Shown here: in pieces, positions 44,286 through 54,393 of the stretch
Layout: each line of letters opens with the position of its first letter
Position numbering within the stretch: the first letter of the stretch is position 1
Source: Giesbergeria sp.
GTDB lineage: Bacteria > Pseudomonadota > Gammaproteobacteria > Burkholderiales > Burkholderiaceae_C
Assembly (NCBI GenBank): GCA_023150295.1
Contig: JAKLLE010000002.1
Span: forward strand, 29,053-93,052
Direction of reading: 5' to 3'
DNA length: 64,000 bases
Notes under the pieces: generated by a model
Seen by the model: the letters and a program-made list of their open reading frames with translations, nothing else
Told to the model about the DNA's origin: nothing
Database searches by the model: none
Made by a program: the position numbers and the translations under genes

Positions 44286-45191
44286 TTGAACTACGCCCAA
44301 CTGCTGCTGCCGGACTTCAGCATCATCCTTGCCGGTTACCTCATCTGCCGCTACACGGCGCTCAACCGCTCGGTGTGGCAGCCGGTGGAGAGCCTGGTGT
44401 ACTTCCTGCTGTTCCCGGTGCTGCTGTTCCAGTCCATCGTCAAAAGCCCCATCCACCTGGGCGAGGCCTCGGGCCTGATGGCCGCCGGGCTGTTGTTGAG
44501 CCTGGGCGGCATTGCCCTGGCCTACGCCCTGCCCAGGCTGCCTGGCCTGCGCACGCACCTGGGCGCGCGCGAGCACGCCGCGGCTGCGCAGGTGGCCTTT
44601 CGCTTCAACTCCTTCATTGGCTTGGCGCTGGCCGAGCGTGTGGCGGGCAGCCAGGGGTTGCAGATGATTGCCGTGCTCATCGGCGTGTGCGTGCCGCTGC
44701 TCAACGTGGCCGCCGTGTGGCCCATGGCGCGCCAGGGCGAGCACCATTTTGTGCGCGAACTGCTGCGCAACCCCCTGATCCTGGCCACTGTGGCCGGCCT
44801 GGCCTGCAACCTGCTGGGGGCGCGGATTCCCGACTGGATGGAGCCCACCGTGCAGCGCGTGGGCGCGGCCTCGCTGGTGCTGGGCCTGATGGCCGCCGGG
44901 GCAGGCATGCAACTGGGCCAGTTGCAGCAGACGCGCATGCTGTCGGCTGCGGTGCTGGGCATTCGCCACCTGCTGCTGCCCTTGCTGGCCTGGGCACTGG
45001 CGCGCGCGCTGGGGCTGGATACCACGCAGACTGCCGTGCTGCTGGCCTTCTCGGCCCTGCCCACCGCGTCGAGCTGCTACGTCCTGGCCGCACGCATGGG
45101 CTACAACGGGCCGTATGTGGCGGGCCTGGTCACGCTGTCCACCCTGCTGGGACTGGCGAGCCTGCCGCTGGCGCTGGGGGTGCTGCGGTGA
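44286..45191 (+). CDS. AEC-family (auxin efflux carrier-like) membrane transporter
   Basis: 301 residues with about ten hydrophobic segments, including the AEC-type repeats (FSIILAGYLICRY; VYFLLFPVLLFQSIVKSP; VAFRFNSFIGLALAERVAG; LVTLSTLLGLASLPLALGVL). Bacterial members export or import small carboxylates such as malonate or malate; the substrate here is unknown. It begins with TTG (44286) only 18 bp after DUF1850, so the start is uncertain; no Shine-Dalgarno is clear. Its stop overlaps the next gene. Confidence 0.85.
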   Translation: MNYAQLLLPDFSIILAGYLICRYTALNRSVWQPVESLVYFLLFPVLLFQSIVKSPIHLGEASGLMAAGLLLSLGGIALAYALPRLPGLRTHLGAREHAAAAQVAFRFNSFIGLALAERVAGSQGLQMIAVLIGVCVPLLNVAAVWPMARQGEHHFVRELLRNPLILATVAGLACNLLGARIPDWMEPTVQRVGAASLVLGLMAAGAGMQLGQLQQTRMLSAAVLGIRHLLLPLLAWALARALGLDTTQTAVLLAFSALPTASSCYVLAARMGYNGPYVAGLVTLSTLLGLASLPLALGVLR

Positions 45192-45859
45192 GCCGTGCCG
45201 CACTGCCAGCAATGGTGTCGCCGGGCCGACGCCGAGTCTGTGGCAGCCTGATGCTCCTTTCATTCCTGCCGTTGGCGGGCTGCGGCCGCAAGGCGCCGCG
45301 CGCACAGGCCGTGCCGCGCGATGCCACGGTGCTGGCGCTGGGCGACTCGCTGACCTCGGGCGTGGGCGCATCTGCCGACACGGCCTACCCGGCCGTGCTG
45401 CAGCGCCTGACCGGCTGGAAGGTGGTGAATGCTGGCGTACCGGGCGACACCTCCACACAGGCACTGGCGCGATTGCCCGGTCTGCTGCAACAGCACCAGC
45501 CGGCGCTGGTGATCGTCAGCATCGGCGGCAACGATTTTCTGCGCCGCCAGGGCGCCAGCACCACCCGCGCACAGGTGCGCCAGATCTGCGAGCTGGTCCG
45601 CGCCAGTGGGGCCCAGGTGCTGCTGGTGGCCGTGCCCGAGCTGTCCTTGCTGGCCGCCGCAGGCCGACTGAGCGACCACGCACTGTATGCAGACATCGCC
45701 GACGAACTGAACATTCCGCTGCACCGCAAAGGCTGGTCTGCCGTGCTGGCCGATGCCCGCCTGCGGTCCGACCAGATCCATGCCAATGCGACAGGCTACG
45801 CAGAATTTGCGCAGGGTCTGGTGAAAACGCTGCGGGACAGCGGCTTTCTCGTCCACTGA
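45188..45859 (+). CDS. SGNH/GDSL esterase lipoprotein (TesA-like)
   Basis: 223 residues from a GTG overlapping the upstream stop (GTGA); an ATG at 45212 would give 215. A lipobox (PLAGC) follows a hydrophobic segment, so it is probably membrane-anchored, unlike E. coli TesA. Blocks I, II, III and V of the family are visible: GDSLTSGVG, GVPGDTS, IGGNDFLR and DQIHANATGY, giving Ser, Gly, Asn and Asp/His. The enzyme hydrolyses esters or thioesters; substrate unknown. A repeat copy follows the stop. Confidence 0.85.
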   Translation: MSRAALPAMVSPGRRRVCGSLMLLSFLPLAGCGRKAPRAQAVPRDATVLALGDSLTSGVGASADTAYPAVLQRLTGWKVVNAGVPGDTSTQALARLPGLLQQHQPALVIVSIGGNDFLRRQGASTTRAQVRQICELVRASGAQVLLVAVPELSLLAAAGRLSDHALYADIADELNIPLHRKGWSAVLADARLRSDQIHANATGYAEFAQGLVKTLRDSGFLVH

Positions 45860-45915
45860 TTTGCTATATTTTTGATAGCTTACAGCGCTTATAGATAAAG
45901 CGCTTGAAGCCATTT

Positions 45916-45925
<10 letters not shown>
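45860..45925 (+). repeat. Dispersed repeat family 1, copy E (intergenic)
   Basis: TTGCTATatttttgATAGCTTACAGCGCTTATAGATAAAGCGCTTGAAGCC, then A/T-rich. It lies between the esterase stop and the end of queG; the last bases overlap the queG stop region. Confidence 0.78.
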
Positions 45926-46995
<1,070 letters not shown>

Positions 46996-47016
<21 letters not shown>

Positions 47017-47511
47017 CGCCCGATTGTAGAAAGCCCCCCCGCGCTGGCGACGCAACAAGCCACCTGGCACAGTGAGGACGATACGGCTGCGTTCGCGGGC
47101 CAGTTGGCCGCGCAGCCGCTGCTGGCCAACGCCTTCCTCACCCTGCACGGCGACCTGGGCGCGGGCAAGACCACGCTGGTACGCCACCTGCTGCGCGCGC
47201 TGGGCGTGCAGGGCCGCATCAAGAGCCCGACCTACGCCGTGGTCGAGCCGCACGAAGCGCCCGGCCTGAATATTTGGCACTTCGACTTCTACCGCTTCAA
47301 CGACCCGCGCGAGTGGGAAGACGCCGGTTTTCGCGACGTGTTTGCCAGCCCCGGCCTCAAGCTGGCAGAATGGCCAGAAAAGGCCGCAGCGCTCATCCCT
47401 GCTGCGGATGTTGCTATCTTCATTGAAGCACTGGACGAAGAGGCGCGGCGCGTGACCCTGCACGCGCACACGCCCCTGGGCCAGCAACTGCTGCAAGGAT
47501 TGCACCCATGA
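46996..47511 (+). CDS. tsaE: tRNA threonylcarbamoyladenosine biosynthesis ATPase TsaE
   Basis: ATPase that helps TsaB-TsaD install t6A37 on tRNAs decoding ANN. 171 residues, with Walker A GDLGAGKTTL, Walker B-like WHFDFYRF and the family block SPTYAVVEP. No ATG is available; the TTG at 46996 follows GAGGA by five bases and gives the normal N-terminus (153 aa in E. coli). The start is antisense to the first codons of queG. It overlaps amiC by 4 bp (ATGA). Confidence 0.92.
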
Positions 47512-48932
47512 AGCCTCAGCCGCGCCACCGCCACGCCACACACCCCGCCGCAGCCCCCACGCGGCGCACGCTGCTGCGGGCCGGCACCCTGGTGCTGCTG
47601 CTGGGCACGCAGCACATTGCACGCGGCGCCACCATCGTGGCCGTACGTGTGTGGCCTGCGCCAGAGTACTCGCGCGTCACGCTCGAATCGGACCAGCCGC
47701 TGCGCGTGCGCAAGCACTTTGTGAGCGATCCGCCGCGCCTGGCGGTGGACATCGAAGGCATTGACTTGAGCCCCGAACTGCGCGAACTGGTGGCCAAGGT
47801 GCGGCCCGACGACCCCAACATCGCAGGCATCCGCGTGGGCCAGAACACCCCCAACGTGGTGCGCCTGGTGGTGGATCTGAAGCAGGCCGCGCAGCCGCAG
47901 GTGTTTTCACTTGACCCCGTGGCCGCCTATGGCCATCGGCTGGTGTTCGACCTGTATCCCGAGAAAGCCATCGATCCGCTCGAAGCGCTGATTGCCGAGC
48001 GCCTGCGCGACATGGGCGCAGACACCCCACCACCCAAAGCCTCGTCCCCCACCGGGCACGCCCTGGCCCTTCCCTCCACTGCCGAGCTGACCGACCCGCT
48101 GGGCGATCTCATCGCCCGCACCGAAACCGAGCGCAAGCCCCCGGCCCCCGCCATCGCCAGCGCACCGGCGGCACCGCCCCCCATCACCCCCCGGCCCACA
48201 CCCCATACCGATCGCCTCATCATCATTGCCCTGGACCCCGGCCACGGCGGTGAAGACCCCGGCGCCGTGGGCCCCAGCGGCACGCGCGAGAAGGACGTGG
48301 TGCTGAAAGTAGCCCACATGCTGCGCGAGCGCATCAACGCCACCACCGTGGGTGGCAACCCCATGCGGGCCTACCTCACACGCGACGGCGACTATTTCGT
48401 GCCCCTGGCCACCCGCGTGCAGAAGGCCCGGCGCGTGCAGGCCGACCTGTTCGTGAGCATCCACGCCGATGCCTTCACCAACCCCGATGCACGCGGTGCC
48501 AGCGTGTTCGCCCTGAGCCAGGGCGCGGCCTCCAGTTCAGCGGCCCGCTGGCTGGCCAACAAGGAAAACCAGGCCGACCTGGTGGGTGGCCTCAACGTGC
48601 GCGCCAAGGACCGCCAGGTGCAACGCGCCCTGCTGGACATGAGCACCACGGCACAAATCAAGGACAGCCTGCAACTGGGCGGCGTGCTGCTGGGCGAAAT
48701 CGGCAACGTGGGCAAGCTGCACAAGCCGCGCGTGGAACAGGCCGGCTTTGCCGTGCTCAAGGCGCCCGACATTCCCAGCGTGCTGGTCGAAACCGCCTTC
48801 ATCAGCAACCCGCAGGAAGAAGCCAAGCTGCGCACCAGCGCCTACCAGGAGCAACTGGCCGACGCGCTGATGCGCGGCATCGTGCGCTACTTTGCCAAGA
48901 ACCCACCGCTGGCACGCAGCCGCACGGTGTAA
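47508..48932 (+). CDS. amiC: N-acetylmuramoyl-L-alanine amidase AmiC
   Basis: Periplasmic zinc amidase that cleaves the peptide from MurNAc during daughter-cell separation. 474 residues: a twin-arginine-type signal (TRRTLLRAG), an AMIN domain for septal targeting (about 42-150), a linker, and an Amidase_3 catalytic domain from about 235 with zinc-site DPGHGGEDPGAVGPSG and VLVETAFISN. Residues 155-230 are Pro/Ala-rich. The Tat signal means it is probably exported folded, as is E. coli AmiC. Overlaps tsaE by 4 bp, an arrangement common in beta- and gammaproteobacteria. Confidence 0.95.
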   Translation: MKPQPRHRHATHPAAAPTRRTLLRAGTLVLLLGTQHIARGATIVAVRVWPAPEYSRVTLESDQPLRVRKHFVSDPPRLAVDIEGIDLSPELRELVAKVRPDDPNIAGIRVGQNTPNVVRLVVDLKQAAQPQVFSLDPVAAYGHRLVFDLYPEKAIDPLEALIAERLRDMGADTPPPKASSPTGHALALPSTAELTDPLGDLIARTETERKPPAPAIASAPAAPPPITPRPTPHTDRLIIIALDPGHGGEDPGAVGPSGTREKDVVLKVAHMLRERINATTVGGNPMRAYLTRDGDYFVPLATRVQKARRVQADLFVSIHADAFTNPDARGASVFALSQGAASSSAARWLANKENQADLVGGLNVRAKDRQVQRALLDMSTTAQIKDSLQLGGVLLGEIGNVGKLHKPRVEQAGFAVLKAPDIPSVLVETAFISNPQEEAKLRTSAYQEQLADALMRGIVRYFAKNPPLARSRTV

Positions 48933-48964
48933 ATTCATCCTCCCGCCCCACAGGAAAACCTCCC

Positions 48965-49807
48965 ATGAAAGCCCTGCTGCGCCTGCTGCTGCCCCTGCTG
49001 ACCCTTGCCCTGCTGTGCACCGCCGCCCGCGCCGAGCCCGACGCCAAGGGCAGCAAGGATCCCTCGGTCTTCACCCGCATGCAGGGGTTTCACATCAACC
49101 GCTACGACGAGCTGGCCTTTGGCAAGCACGACTTTCCCATCGCCCAAGGCAAGACCGAAACGGTGGAAGGCCGCTACTTCAAGGTGATCTACTACGCCAA
49201 CAGCGGCATCACCCAGCCCAGCGGCCTGCAAATTACACGCAACTACGTCAACGCCGCCAAGGCCCTGGGCGGCAAGGCGGTGTACGAGTTCGAAGACGGC
49301 GGCACGCAGTACGCCGTGGTGCACATTCCGCACAAGGACGCCGACATTTGGGCCGAAGTGTCCGGCGCCAACAACGGCATGTACCACGTGAACCTGATCG
49401 AGAAGCAGCGCATGGCCCAGGAAGTGCGCACCACCGCGCTGGTGCTGGGCAACGACATCAAGACCACCGGCCACGCCACGGTGTACGGCATTTACTTCGA
49501 CACCGGCAAGGCCATCGTCAAGCCCGAATCCGACGCCGCCCTGGTGGAAATCGCCAAGATGCTCAAGGCAGACCCCACGCTCAAGCTCAACGTGGTGGGC
49601 CACACCGACAACGTGGGCGGCATGGACAGCAACATGAAGCTCTCCATGGCGCGCGGCGAAGCCGTGGTGCAGGCCCTGGTGGCACGCTACGGCATTGCGG
49701 CCGACCGGCTCAAGGGCTATGGCGTGTCCTCGCTGGCCCCCGTGGCCAGCAATGACTCCGACGCAGGCCGCGCCAAGAACCGGCGGGTGGAACTGGTCAA
49801 GCAGTGA
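48965..49807 (+). CDS. OmpA-family outer-membrane-associated protein
   Basis: 280 residues with a signal peptide (MKALLRLLLPLLTLALLCTA; cleavage near ARA-EP), a unique beta-rich domain (about 30-165) and a C-terminal OmpA-like peptidoglycan-binding domain (VYGIYFDTGKAIVKPES; GHTDNVGGMDSNMKLSMARGE; NRRVELVKQ). It lacks a beta-barrel transmembrane region, so it is probably a periplasmic protein anchored to peptidoglycan. It lies 32 bp after amiC and may be cotranscribed. Specific function not recognised. Confidence 0.88.
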   Translation: MKALLRLLLPLLTLALLCTAARAEPDAKGSKDPSVFTRMQGFHINRYDELAFGKHDFPIAQGKTETVEGRYFKVIYYANSGITQPSGLQITRNYVNAAKALGGKAVYEFEDGGTQYAVVHIPHKDADIWAEVSGANNGMYHVNLIEKQRMAQEVRTTALVLGNDIKTTGHATVYGIYFDTGKAIVKPESDAALVEIAKMLKADPTLKLNVVGHTDNVGGMDSNMKLSMARGEAVVQALVARYGIAADRLKGYGVSSLAPVASNDSDAGRAKNRRVELVKQ

Positions 49808-49846
49808 GCCACGGCGCGGGTGCTGCGCGCTGGCGCCACAGCGGCT

Positions 49847-50500
49847 TCAACCCGCTGCCACCTTGCCCTGCCGCCCCGCGCGCCAGGCGCCAAAAATGGC
49901 GATCAGGCCTGGCACGATGATCAGCGCCCAGATGATCTTGTCCAGGTGTTCGCGCACCCACGGCAGGTTGCCGAAGAAGTAACCTGCCGTGCAGATGCCC
50001 AGCACCCACAGCAGCGCGCCCCCCACGTTGTAGGCCGTGAACTTGCTGCGCCCCATGGCGGCCACACCCGCCACAAAGGGCGCAAAGGTGCGGATGAACG
50101 GCATGAAACGCGCCAGCACGATGGTGATGCCGCCGTAGCGCTCGTAAAAGTCATGCGCCTGGTCGAAGGCGCGGCGGTTGAACCAGCGCGAGTTTTCCCA
50201 CTGGAAGACCTTGGGGCCGAAATAGCGGCCGATCGAGTAATTGCACTGGTCCCCCAGGATGGCGGCCACCAGCAGCACCGTGACAGCGGGGGCAAATTCC
50301 ATGAGGCCGGCACCGCACAGCGCGCCCACGATGAACAGCAATGAATCCCCCGGCAGGAAGGGCATGACGACCACGCCCGTTTCCACGAACACGATGATGA
50401 ACAGCAGTGCATACACCCACACGCCATAGGCGGCCACGAAGGCTTCGAGGTGCTTGTCCACATGCAGGATGAAGTCGATCAGGAAGGCAATGATTTCCAT
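49847..50500 (-). CDS. DedA-family membrane protein
   Basis: 217 residues of the DedA/VTT family, proteins with a role in membrane lipid (undecaprenyl-phosphate or phosphatidylethanolamine) flipping. Hydrophobic segments include ALLFIIVFVETGVVVMPFLPGDSLLF and a C-terminal ALIIVPGLIAIFGAWRAG; the conserved FPGD-like motif (FLPGDSL) and FARFIPG-like block LARFMPFIRTFAPFVAG are present. Start ATG at 50498-50500. Convergent with the OmpA-like gene, divergent from mutL. Confidence 0.93.
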   Translation of the reverse strand: MEIIAFLIDFILHVDKHLEAFVAAYGVWVYALLFIIVFVETGVVVMPFLPGDSLLFIVGALCGAGLMEFAPAVTVLLVAAILGDQCNYSIGRYFGPKVFQWENSRWFNRRAFDQAHDFYERYGGITIVLARFMPFIRTFAPFVAGVAAMGRSKFTAYNVGGALLWVLGICTAGYFFGNLPWVREHLDKIIWALIIVPGLIAIFGAWRAGRQGKVAAG

Positions 50501-50558
50501 GGGGCTCTCAAAGGATTGGGGCGCATTATCCCCAGCCACGGCCCCTAGAATCCTGCGG

Positions 50559-52484
50559 GTGACCCAAACCCCTGCAAACCCTCCAGCGCGCCGCCCCATC
50601 CGCGACCTGCCCGACGAACTCATCAGCCAGATCGCCGCGGGCGAAGTGGTGGAGCGCCCCGCCTCGGTGGTGCGCGAGCTGGTGGACAACGCGCTCGATT
50701 CCGGCGCCAGCCAGATCACCGTGCGCCTGCTCGCTGGTGGCGTGCGCCTGATTGCCGTGGAAGACGACGGCTGCGGCATCCCCCAGGCCGAGCTGCCCGT
50801 GGCCCTGCGCCGCCATGCCACCAGCAAGATCACCAACCTGCACGATCTGGAGACCGTGGCCACCATGGGCTTTCGGGGCGAGGCGCTGGCGGCCATTGCC
50901 TCGGTGTCCGAAACCGCCCTGCTCTCGCGCCCTGCCGACCAGTCCCACGCCTATCTGCTGGACGCGCGCAGCGGCGAGCTGCGCCCTGTGGCGCGCAGCA
51001 GCGGCACCACCGTGGAGGTGAAGGAGCTGTTCTTCAGCACCCCGGCGCGGCGCAAGTTCCTGAAAACCGACGCCACCGAGCTGGCCCACTGCGTGGAAGC
51101 CGTGCGCCGCCACGCCCTGGCACGGCCCGATGTGGGCTTTGCCATCTGGCACGAGGGCAAGCTGGTGGAGCAGTGGCGCGCCACCTGGCAGCCCGGCCAG
51201 GGGGATGTGCAGGACGCCCTGGCCCGCCGCCTGGCCGACGTGCTGGGCGAGGACTTCGTGGCCCAGTCGCTGCCTGTGCAGCACACCGAAGGCGCCATCA
51301 CCGTGACCGGCCGCGCCGGCCTGCCCGACGCCGCCCGCTCGCGCGCCGACCAGCAGTACTGCTACGTCAACGGCCGCTTCGTGCGCGACAAGGTGGTCAC
51401 GCACGCCGCGCGCAGCGCCTACGAGGACGTGCTGCACGGCCAGCGCCAGCCCGTTTACGCGCTGTACATTCAGATCGACCCGGCGCGCGTGGACGTGAAC
51501 GTGCACCCCACCAAGATCGAAGTGCGCTTTCGCGACAGCCGCGAAGTGCACCAGGCCGTGCGCCACGCCGTGGAAAACGCCCTGGCCGCACCACGCGCCC
51601 AGGCCCTGGCAGCGCCCGCAGCCCCCCTGGCGCCCACCGCCAGCCTGGCGCCAAGTTCAGAGCCAAAAGTGCCTGCAGCGCCCGTCTGGCAAGCGCAAGG
51701 CGCTATGAAATTTGATGAACGCCCTGGCCACCGCGTCTCCGACCTGGGTGCCCTGTGGGGCGCACCCGCCCCCGCCAGCACCCACCCGGCCCCGCTGGAG
51801 TTCGCGCCTGCTGCACAGGCCACCCCGACCCTGGCAGAGTGCCCCACCACGCTGGCGGCGGTAGAGCCCGCCCCGGCTTGTGTCGACGCAGCGCAGCCCT
51901 GGCCCCTGGGCCGCGCACTGGCGCAGTTGCACGGCGTGTACATCCTTGCCGAGAACGCCCACGGCCTGGTGCTGGTGGACATGCACGCCGCGCACGAACG
52001 CATCGTCTATGAACGGCTCAAGGCCCAGGCCGACACCGGCCAGCGCATCTCCAGCCAGCCGCTGCTGATCCCCGCCACCTTCGCCGCCACACCCGAAGAG
52101 GTGGCCACGGCCGAGGCCCATGCCGACACCCTGCTGCAGCTCGGCCTGGAGGTCTCGCCCTTCTCGCCGCGCACCCTGGCCGTGCGCGCCGTGCCCACCC
52201 AGCTCGCCCACGGCAACGCCGTGGAGCTGGCGCGCAGCGTGCTGGCCGACCTGGCCGCGCACGACGCCAGCACCGTGGTGCAGCGCGCCAAGAACGAAAT
52301 CCTCGCCACCATGGCCTGCCACGGCGCCGTGCGCGCCAACCGCAAGCTCACCCTGGACGAAATGAACGCCCTGCTGCGCCAGATGGAAGTGACCGAGCGC
52401 AGCGACCAGTGCAACCACGGCAGACCGACCTGGCGGCAGCTCACGATGAAGGAGCTGGACGGGTTGTTTTTGCGCGGGCGGTAA
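50559..52484 (+). CDS. mutL: DNA mismatch repair protein MutL
   Basis: Couples MutS mismatch recognition to strand incision. 641 residues: N-terminal GHKL ATPase (DNALDSGASQI; GFRGEAL; TTVEVKELFFSTPARRKF), a linker (about 330-470) and C-terminal dimerisation domain. The endonuclease motif is DMHAAHERIVYE from residue 474, a variant of DQHAxxExxxxE with Met for Gln, plus ACHGAVRANRKL and CNHGRPT. So it is probably an endonuclease-proficient MutL, as expected in bacteria without MutH. GTG start at 50559. A copy of dispersed repeat 1 lies in the linker and is translated. Confidence 0.95.
   Translation: MTQTPANPPARRPIRDLPDELISQIAAGEVVERPASVVRELVDNALDSGASQITVRLLAGGVRLIAVEDDGCGIPQAELPVALRRHATSKITNLHDLETVATMGFRGEALAAIASVSETALLSRPADQSHAYLLDARSGELRPVARSSGTTVEVKELFFSTPARRKFLKTDATELAHCVEAVRRHALARPDVGFAIWHEGKLVEQWRATWQPGQGDVQDALARRLADVLGEDFVAQSLPVQHTEGAITVTGRAGLPDAARSRADQQYCYVNGRFVRDKVVTHAARSAYEDVLHGQRQPVYALYIQIDPARVDVNVHPTKIEVRFRDSREVHQAVRHAVENALAAPRAQALAAPAAPLAPTASLAPSSEPKVPAAPVWQAQGAMKFDERPGHRVSDLGALWGAPAPASTHPAPLEFAPAAQATPTLAECPTTLAAVEPAPACVDAAQPWPLGRALAQLHGVYILAENAHGLVLVDMHAAHERIVYERLKAQADTGQRISSQPLLIPATFAATPEEVATAEAHADTLLQLGLEVSPFSPRTLAVRAVPTQLAHGNAVELARSVLADLAAHDASTVVQRAKNEILATMACHGAVRANRKLTLDEMNALLRQMEVTERSDQCNHGRPTWRQLTMKELDGLFLRGR
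51655..51718 (-). repeat. Dispersed repeat family 1, copy H (inside mutL linker)
   Basis: In reverse: CATAGCGCCTTGCGCTTGCC, loop, GGGCGCTGCAGGCACTTTTGG. It matches copy A best on the right arm. It encodes part of the disordered linker (SEPKVPAAPVWQAQGAMKF). Confidence 0.7.
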
Positions 52485-52499
52485 GAAAGACCCGCCGGG

Positions 52500-52778
52500 T
52501 CACTCGTAGTGGTACCGGCAGGCAATGACCACCAGCGCCTGCCCGTTGACGCCATAGACCAGCCGGTGGGTGTCATCGATGCGGCGCGACCAAAAGCCAG
52601 AGAGGTTTTCCTTCAAGGGCTCTGGCTTGCCAATGCCCTCAAACGGGTGGCGCAGGCAGTCTTTGATCAGTGCGTTGATGCGCTTGAGGGTCTTCTTGTC
52701 CTGGCCTTGCCAGTATTCGTAGTCATCCCAAGCGGCCAAGGTCCAGGTCAGCGTAGTGGGTCGCGCCTCAGTCGGCAT
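52500..52778 (-). CDS. yoeB: Txe/YoeB-family ribosome-dependent mRNA interferase toxin
   Basis: 92 residues with the YoeB layout: WTLAAWDDYEYWQGQDKKTL, PFEGIGKPEPLKENLSGFWS, RRIDDTHRLVY and the C-terminal CRYHYE with the catalytic His-Tyr. YoeB cuts mRNA at the ribosome A-site. The ATG at 52776-52778 (MPTEARPTTLTWTL) gives a slightly longer N-terminus than E. coli YoeB (84 aa). It overlaps the antitoxin gene by 11 bp, which follows the usual antitoxin-first order. Confidence 0.95.
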   Translation of the reverse strand: MPTEARPTTLTWTLAAWDDYEYWQGQDKKTLKRINALIKDCLRHPFEGIGKPEPLKENLSGFWSRRIDDTHRLVYGVNGQALVVIACRYHYE

Positions 52779-53025
52779 CGGCCAGGCTCCGTTGCACCAC
52801 CTGCCCCTGGCGGTACTGGTCGATGGAGCGTGCAAGATGCGCCGCGTTGGCTGGCGACCTGAGCAGGTGTACGGTTTCCATCAGGCTGTTGAATGTCTCC
52901 AGCGACATCAGCACCGCATCGGGCGCATCGCGGCGCGCGATGACGGTGTAGTCGGCATCGTCGATGACCTGATCGATCACGTTTTTGAGGCTGTTGCGCG
53001 CCTCCGAAAAATTGACCACCCGCAT
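52768..53025 (-). CDS. yefM: YefM/Phd-family antitoxin
   Basis: 85-residue antitoxin that neutralises the toxin and represses the operon. The Phd/YefM N-terminal domain is clear (MRVVNFSEARNSLKNVIDQV; YTVIARRDAPDAVLMSLETF), and the C-terminal part (HLARSIDQYRQGQVV) should wrap the toxin. The start is at 53023-53025. Operator sites should lie in 53026-53080, where a TTTAAAGCACAAG segment is A/T-rich, but no clear palindrome was confirmed. Confidence 0.93.
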   Translation of the reverse strand: MRVVNFSEARNSLKNVIDQVIDDADYTVIARRDAPDAVLMSLETFNSLMETVHLLRSPANAAHLARSIDQYRQGQVVQRSLADAD

Positions 53026-53097
53026 GCTGGCGCTCCTGACTTGTACCGTTTAAAGCACAAGTTTAGCATGCGTGGCGGGCGCTGCGCTCACACCGGC

Positions 53098-53209
53098 GCG
53101 GCCAAAACCAGCACTCCCGCGCAAGGGCCGCCAGTCTTCCCACGTGCAGGCGCTGGGAGCGTCCCCCTGCCCGAATCGCGCAGCGATTCGATAGCGGGGG
53201 GAAGGCGCC
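53098..53209 (-). repeat. Dispersed repeat family 2, copy 2
   Basis: Reverse copy of 31068-31163 with the same order of blocks: GGCGCCTTCCCCCC...GAATCGCTGCGCGATTCGGG...AGGGGGACGCTCCCAGCGC and GGCGGCCCTTGCGCGG...TGCTGG. It fills the gap between yefM and the phosphodiesterase gene and contains a strong hairpin. Confidence 0.65.
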
Positions 53210-53229
53210 AAGGGCGCCTCAGGGGGGCT

Positions 53230-54393
53230 TCAGTTGTCCCGCGCCGCCTTGGCGTGGTCCGGGAAGTCGCTGAACACGCCGTCCACCCCCAGGTTGTAGA
53301 ACAGCTTGTATTCGGCCTTGGGGTCGCCCTTGAAGTCTGATGCCAGGCGGCGCGCCTCGCTGCGGAAGGTGTAGGCGTGCACGAACAGGCCTGCGGCGTG
53401 GGCGTTGGGCACCACGGCGGTGGCGGGCATCATCACGCGGTCGCGCTCGTCGATCTTGCCGTCACCGTTGAGGTCGTCGGCCTTGCCGTCGTTGTTGGCG
53501 TCCACCTGCTTGGACGGGATCAGGTACGGCTTCCAGGGGCCAATGCCGTCGGCGTAGGTCTTGACTTCCTTGAGCCCCTCGGGCGTGAGCAGGCTGGCGA
53601 AGGTGCGCGGGTCGCCCGCCACGGCAAAGTCGTAGGGCTTGTCGTAGGGGGCCACGAGCGACATGCTGCCGTTGGCGTTCACGTCGTCGGCGTCCACCAG
53701 TTGCACCAGGCGGATTTGCGTCTTGGTGCGCAGGTACTTGAGGTTGGACACCTCGAACGACTGCACGATCACGGGCGAGGCCTTGCTGGTGTAGCCGTAC
53801 TTGGACAGCACGGCCAGCAGGCGGTCTTCGAGCTTGAGGCCCAGGTTGACGTGGTAAGTGGGGTGCTTGGTCTCGGGGTACACGCCGATGGTGCGGCCCA
53901 CGCGTGTGCCCTCGCTCTTGGCCAGGTCCAGCACTTCTTCGAGCGTGGGGATCTGGTACTTGCCGTTGTGGCTCTGGTCGCGCTCGGCCAGGGGCTGGAT
54001 GGCGCGCAGGGTCTTGATCTCGGCGAGCGTGAAGTCAGAGGCAAACCAGCCTTCTTCGGTGACGCCATCGACCACCTTCTTGGTCTTGCGCGCGGCGAAT
54101 TCGGCGCGCTGGGCCACGTCGGTGGTGCCGGTGATGTTGGGCTCGTGGCGTGCGATCAGCACGCCGTCCTTGGTGGCCACGAGGTCGGGCTCGATGAAGT
54201 CGGCACCCAGTTCGATGGCCTTTTTGTAGCCTTCCAGTGTGTGGTCGGGCAGGTAGCCGCTGGCGCCGCGGTGGCCCAGTACCAGGGGCTTGTCGCCGGT
54301 CAGGGTGGGGTAGTTGTCGTCGCCGCCGCAAGCGGTCAGCGCGGTGGCTGCGGCCAGGGCGATCAGGCCCGTCGATGCACGGAATGTGCGCAT
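53230..54393 (-). CDS. Glycerophosphodiester phosphodiesterase lipoprotein with EF-hand-like insert
   Basis: Hydrolyses glycerophosphodiesters to glycerol 3-phosphate and an alcohol. 387 residues; a signal peptide with lipobox (LTACGG) anchors it in the periplasm or outer membrane. GDPD signatures: [17 protein letters not shown] (His-Arg, Glu) and [19 protein letters not shown]. At residues 298-318 are two Asp-x-Asn-x-Asp-Gly-like loops ([20 protein letters not shown]), the calcium-binding style of EF-hand/dockerin loops. The ATG at 54391-54393 is chosen because it starts the signal peptide. Confidence 0.9.
   Translation of the reverse strand: MRTFRASTGLIALAAATALTACGGDDNYPTLTGDKPLVLGHRGASGYLPDHTLEGYKKAIELGADFIEPDLVATKDGVLIARHEPNITGTTDVAQRAEFAARKTKKVVDGVTEEGWFASDFTLAEIKTLRAIQPLAERDQSHNGKYQIPTLEEVLDLAKSEGTRVGRTIGVYPETKHPTYHVNLGLKLEDRLLAVLSKYGYTSKASPVIVQSFEVSNLKYLRTKTQIRLVQLVDADDVNANGSMSLVAPYDKPYDFAVAGDPRTFASLLTPEGLKEVKTYADGIGPWKPYLIPSKQVDANNDGKADDLNGDGKIDERDRVMMPATAVVPNAHAAGLFVHAYTFRSEARRLASDFKGDPKAEYKLFYNLGVDGVFSDFPDHAKAARDN

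Noticed and set aside
47409..47440. Possible further copy of repeat family 1 in tsaE (GTTGCTATCTTCATTGAAGC)
   Set aside because: Only the first arm resembles the repeat, and the bases encode a conserved-looking part of TsaE; too weak to list.
52500..53025. yefM-yoeB as part of the mobile islands
   Set aside because: It lies between mutL and a repeat copy, with no att sites, integrase or other transfer sign, so it is treated as a chromosomal toxin-antitoxin pair.
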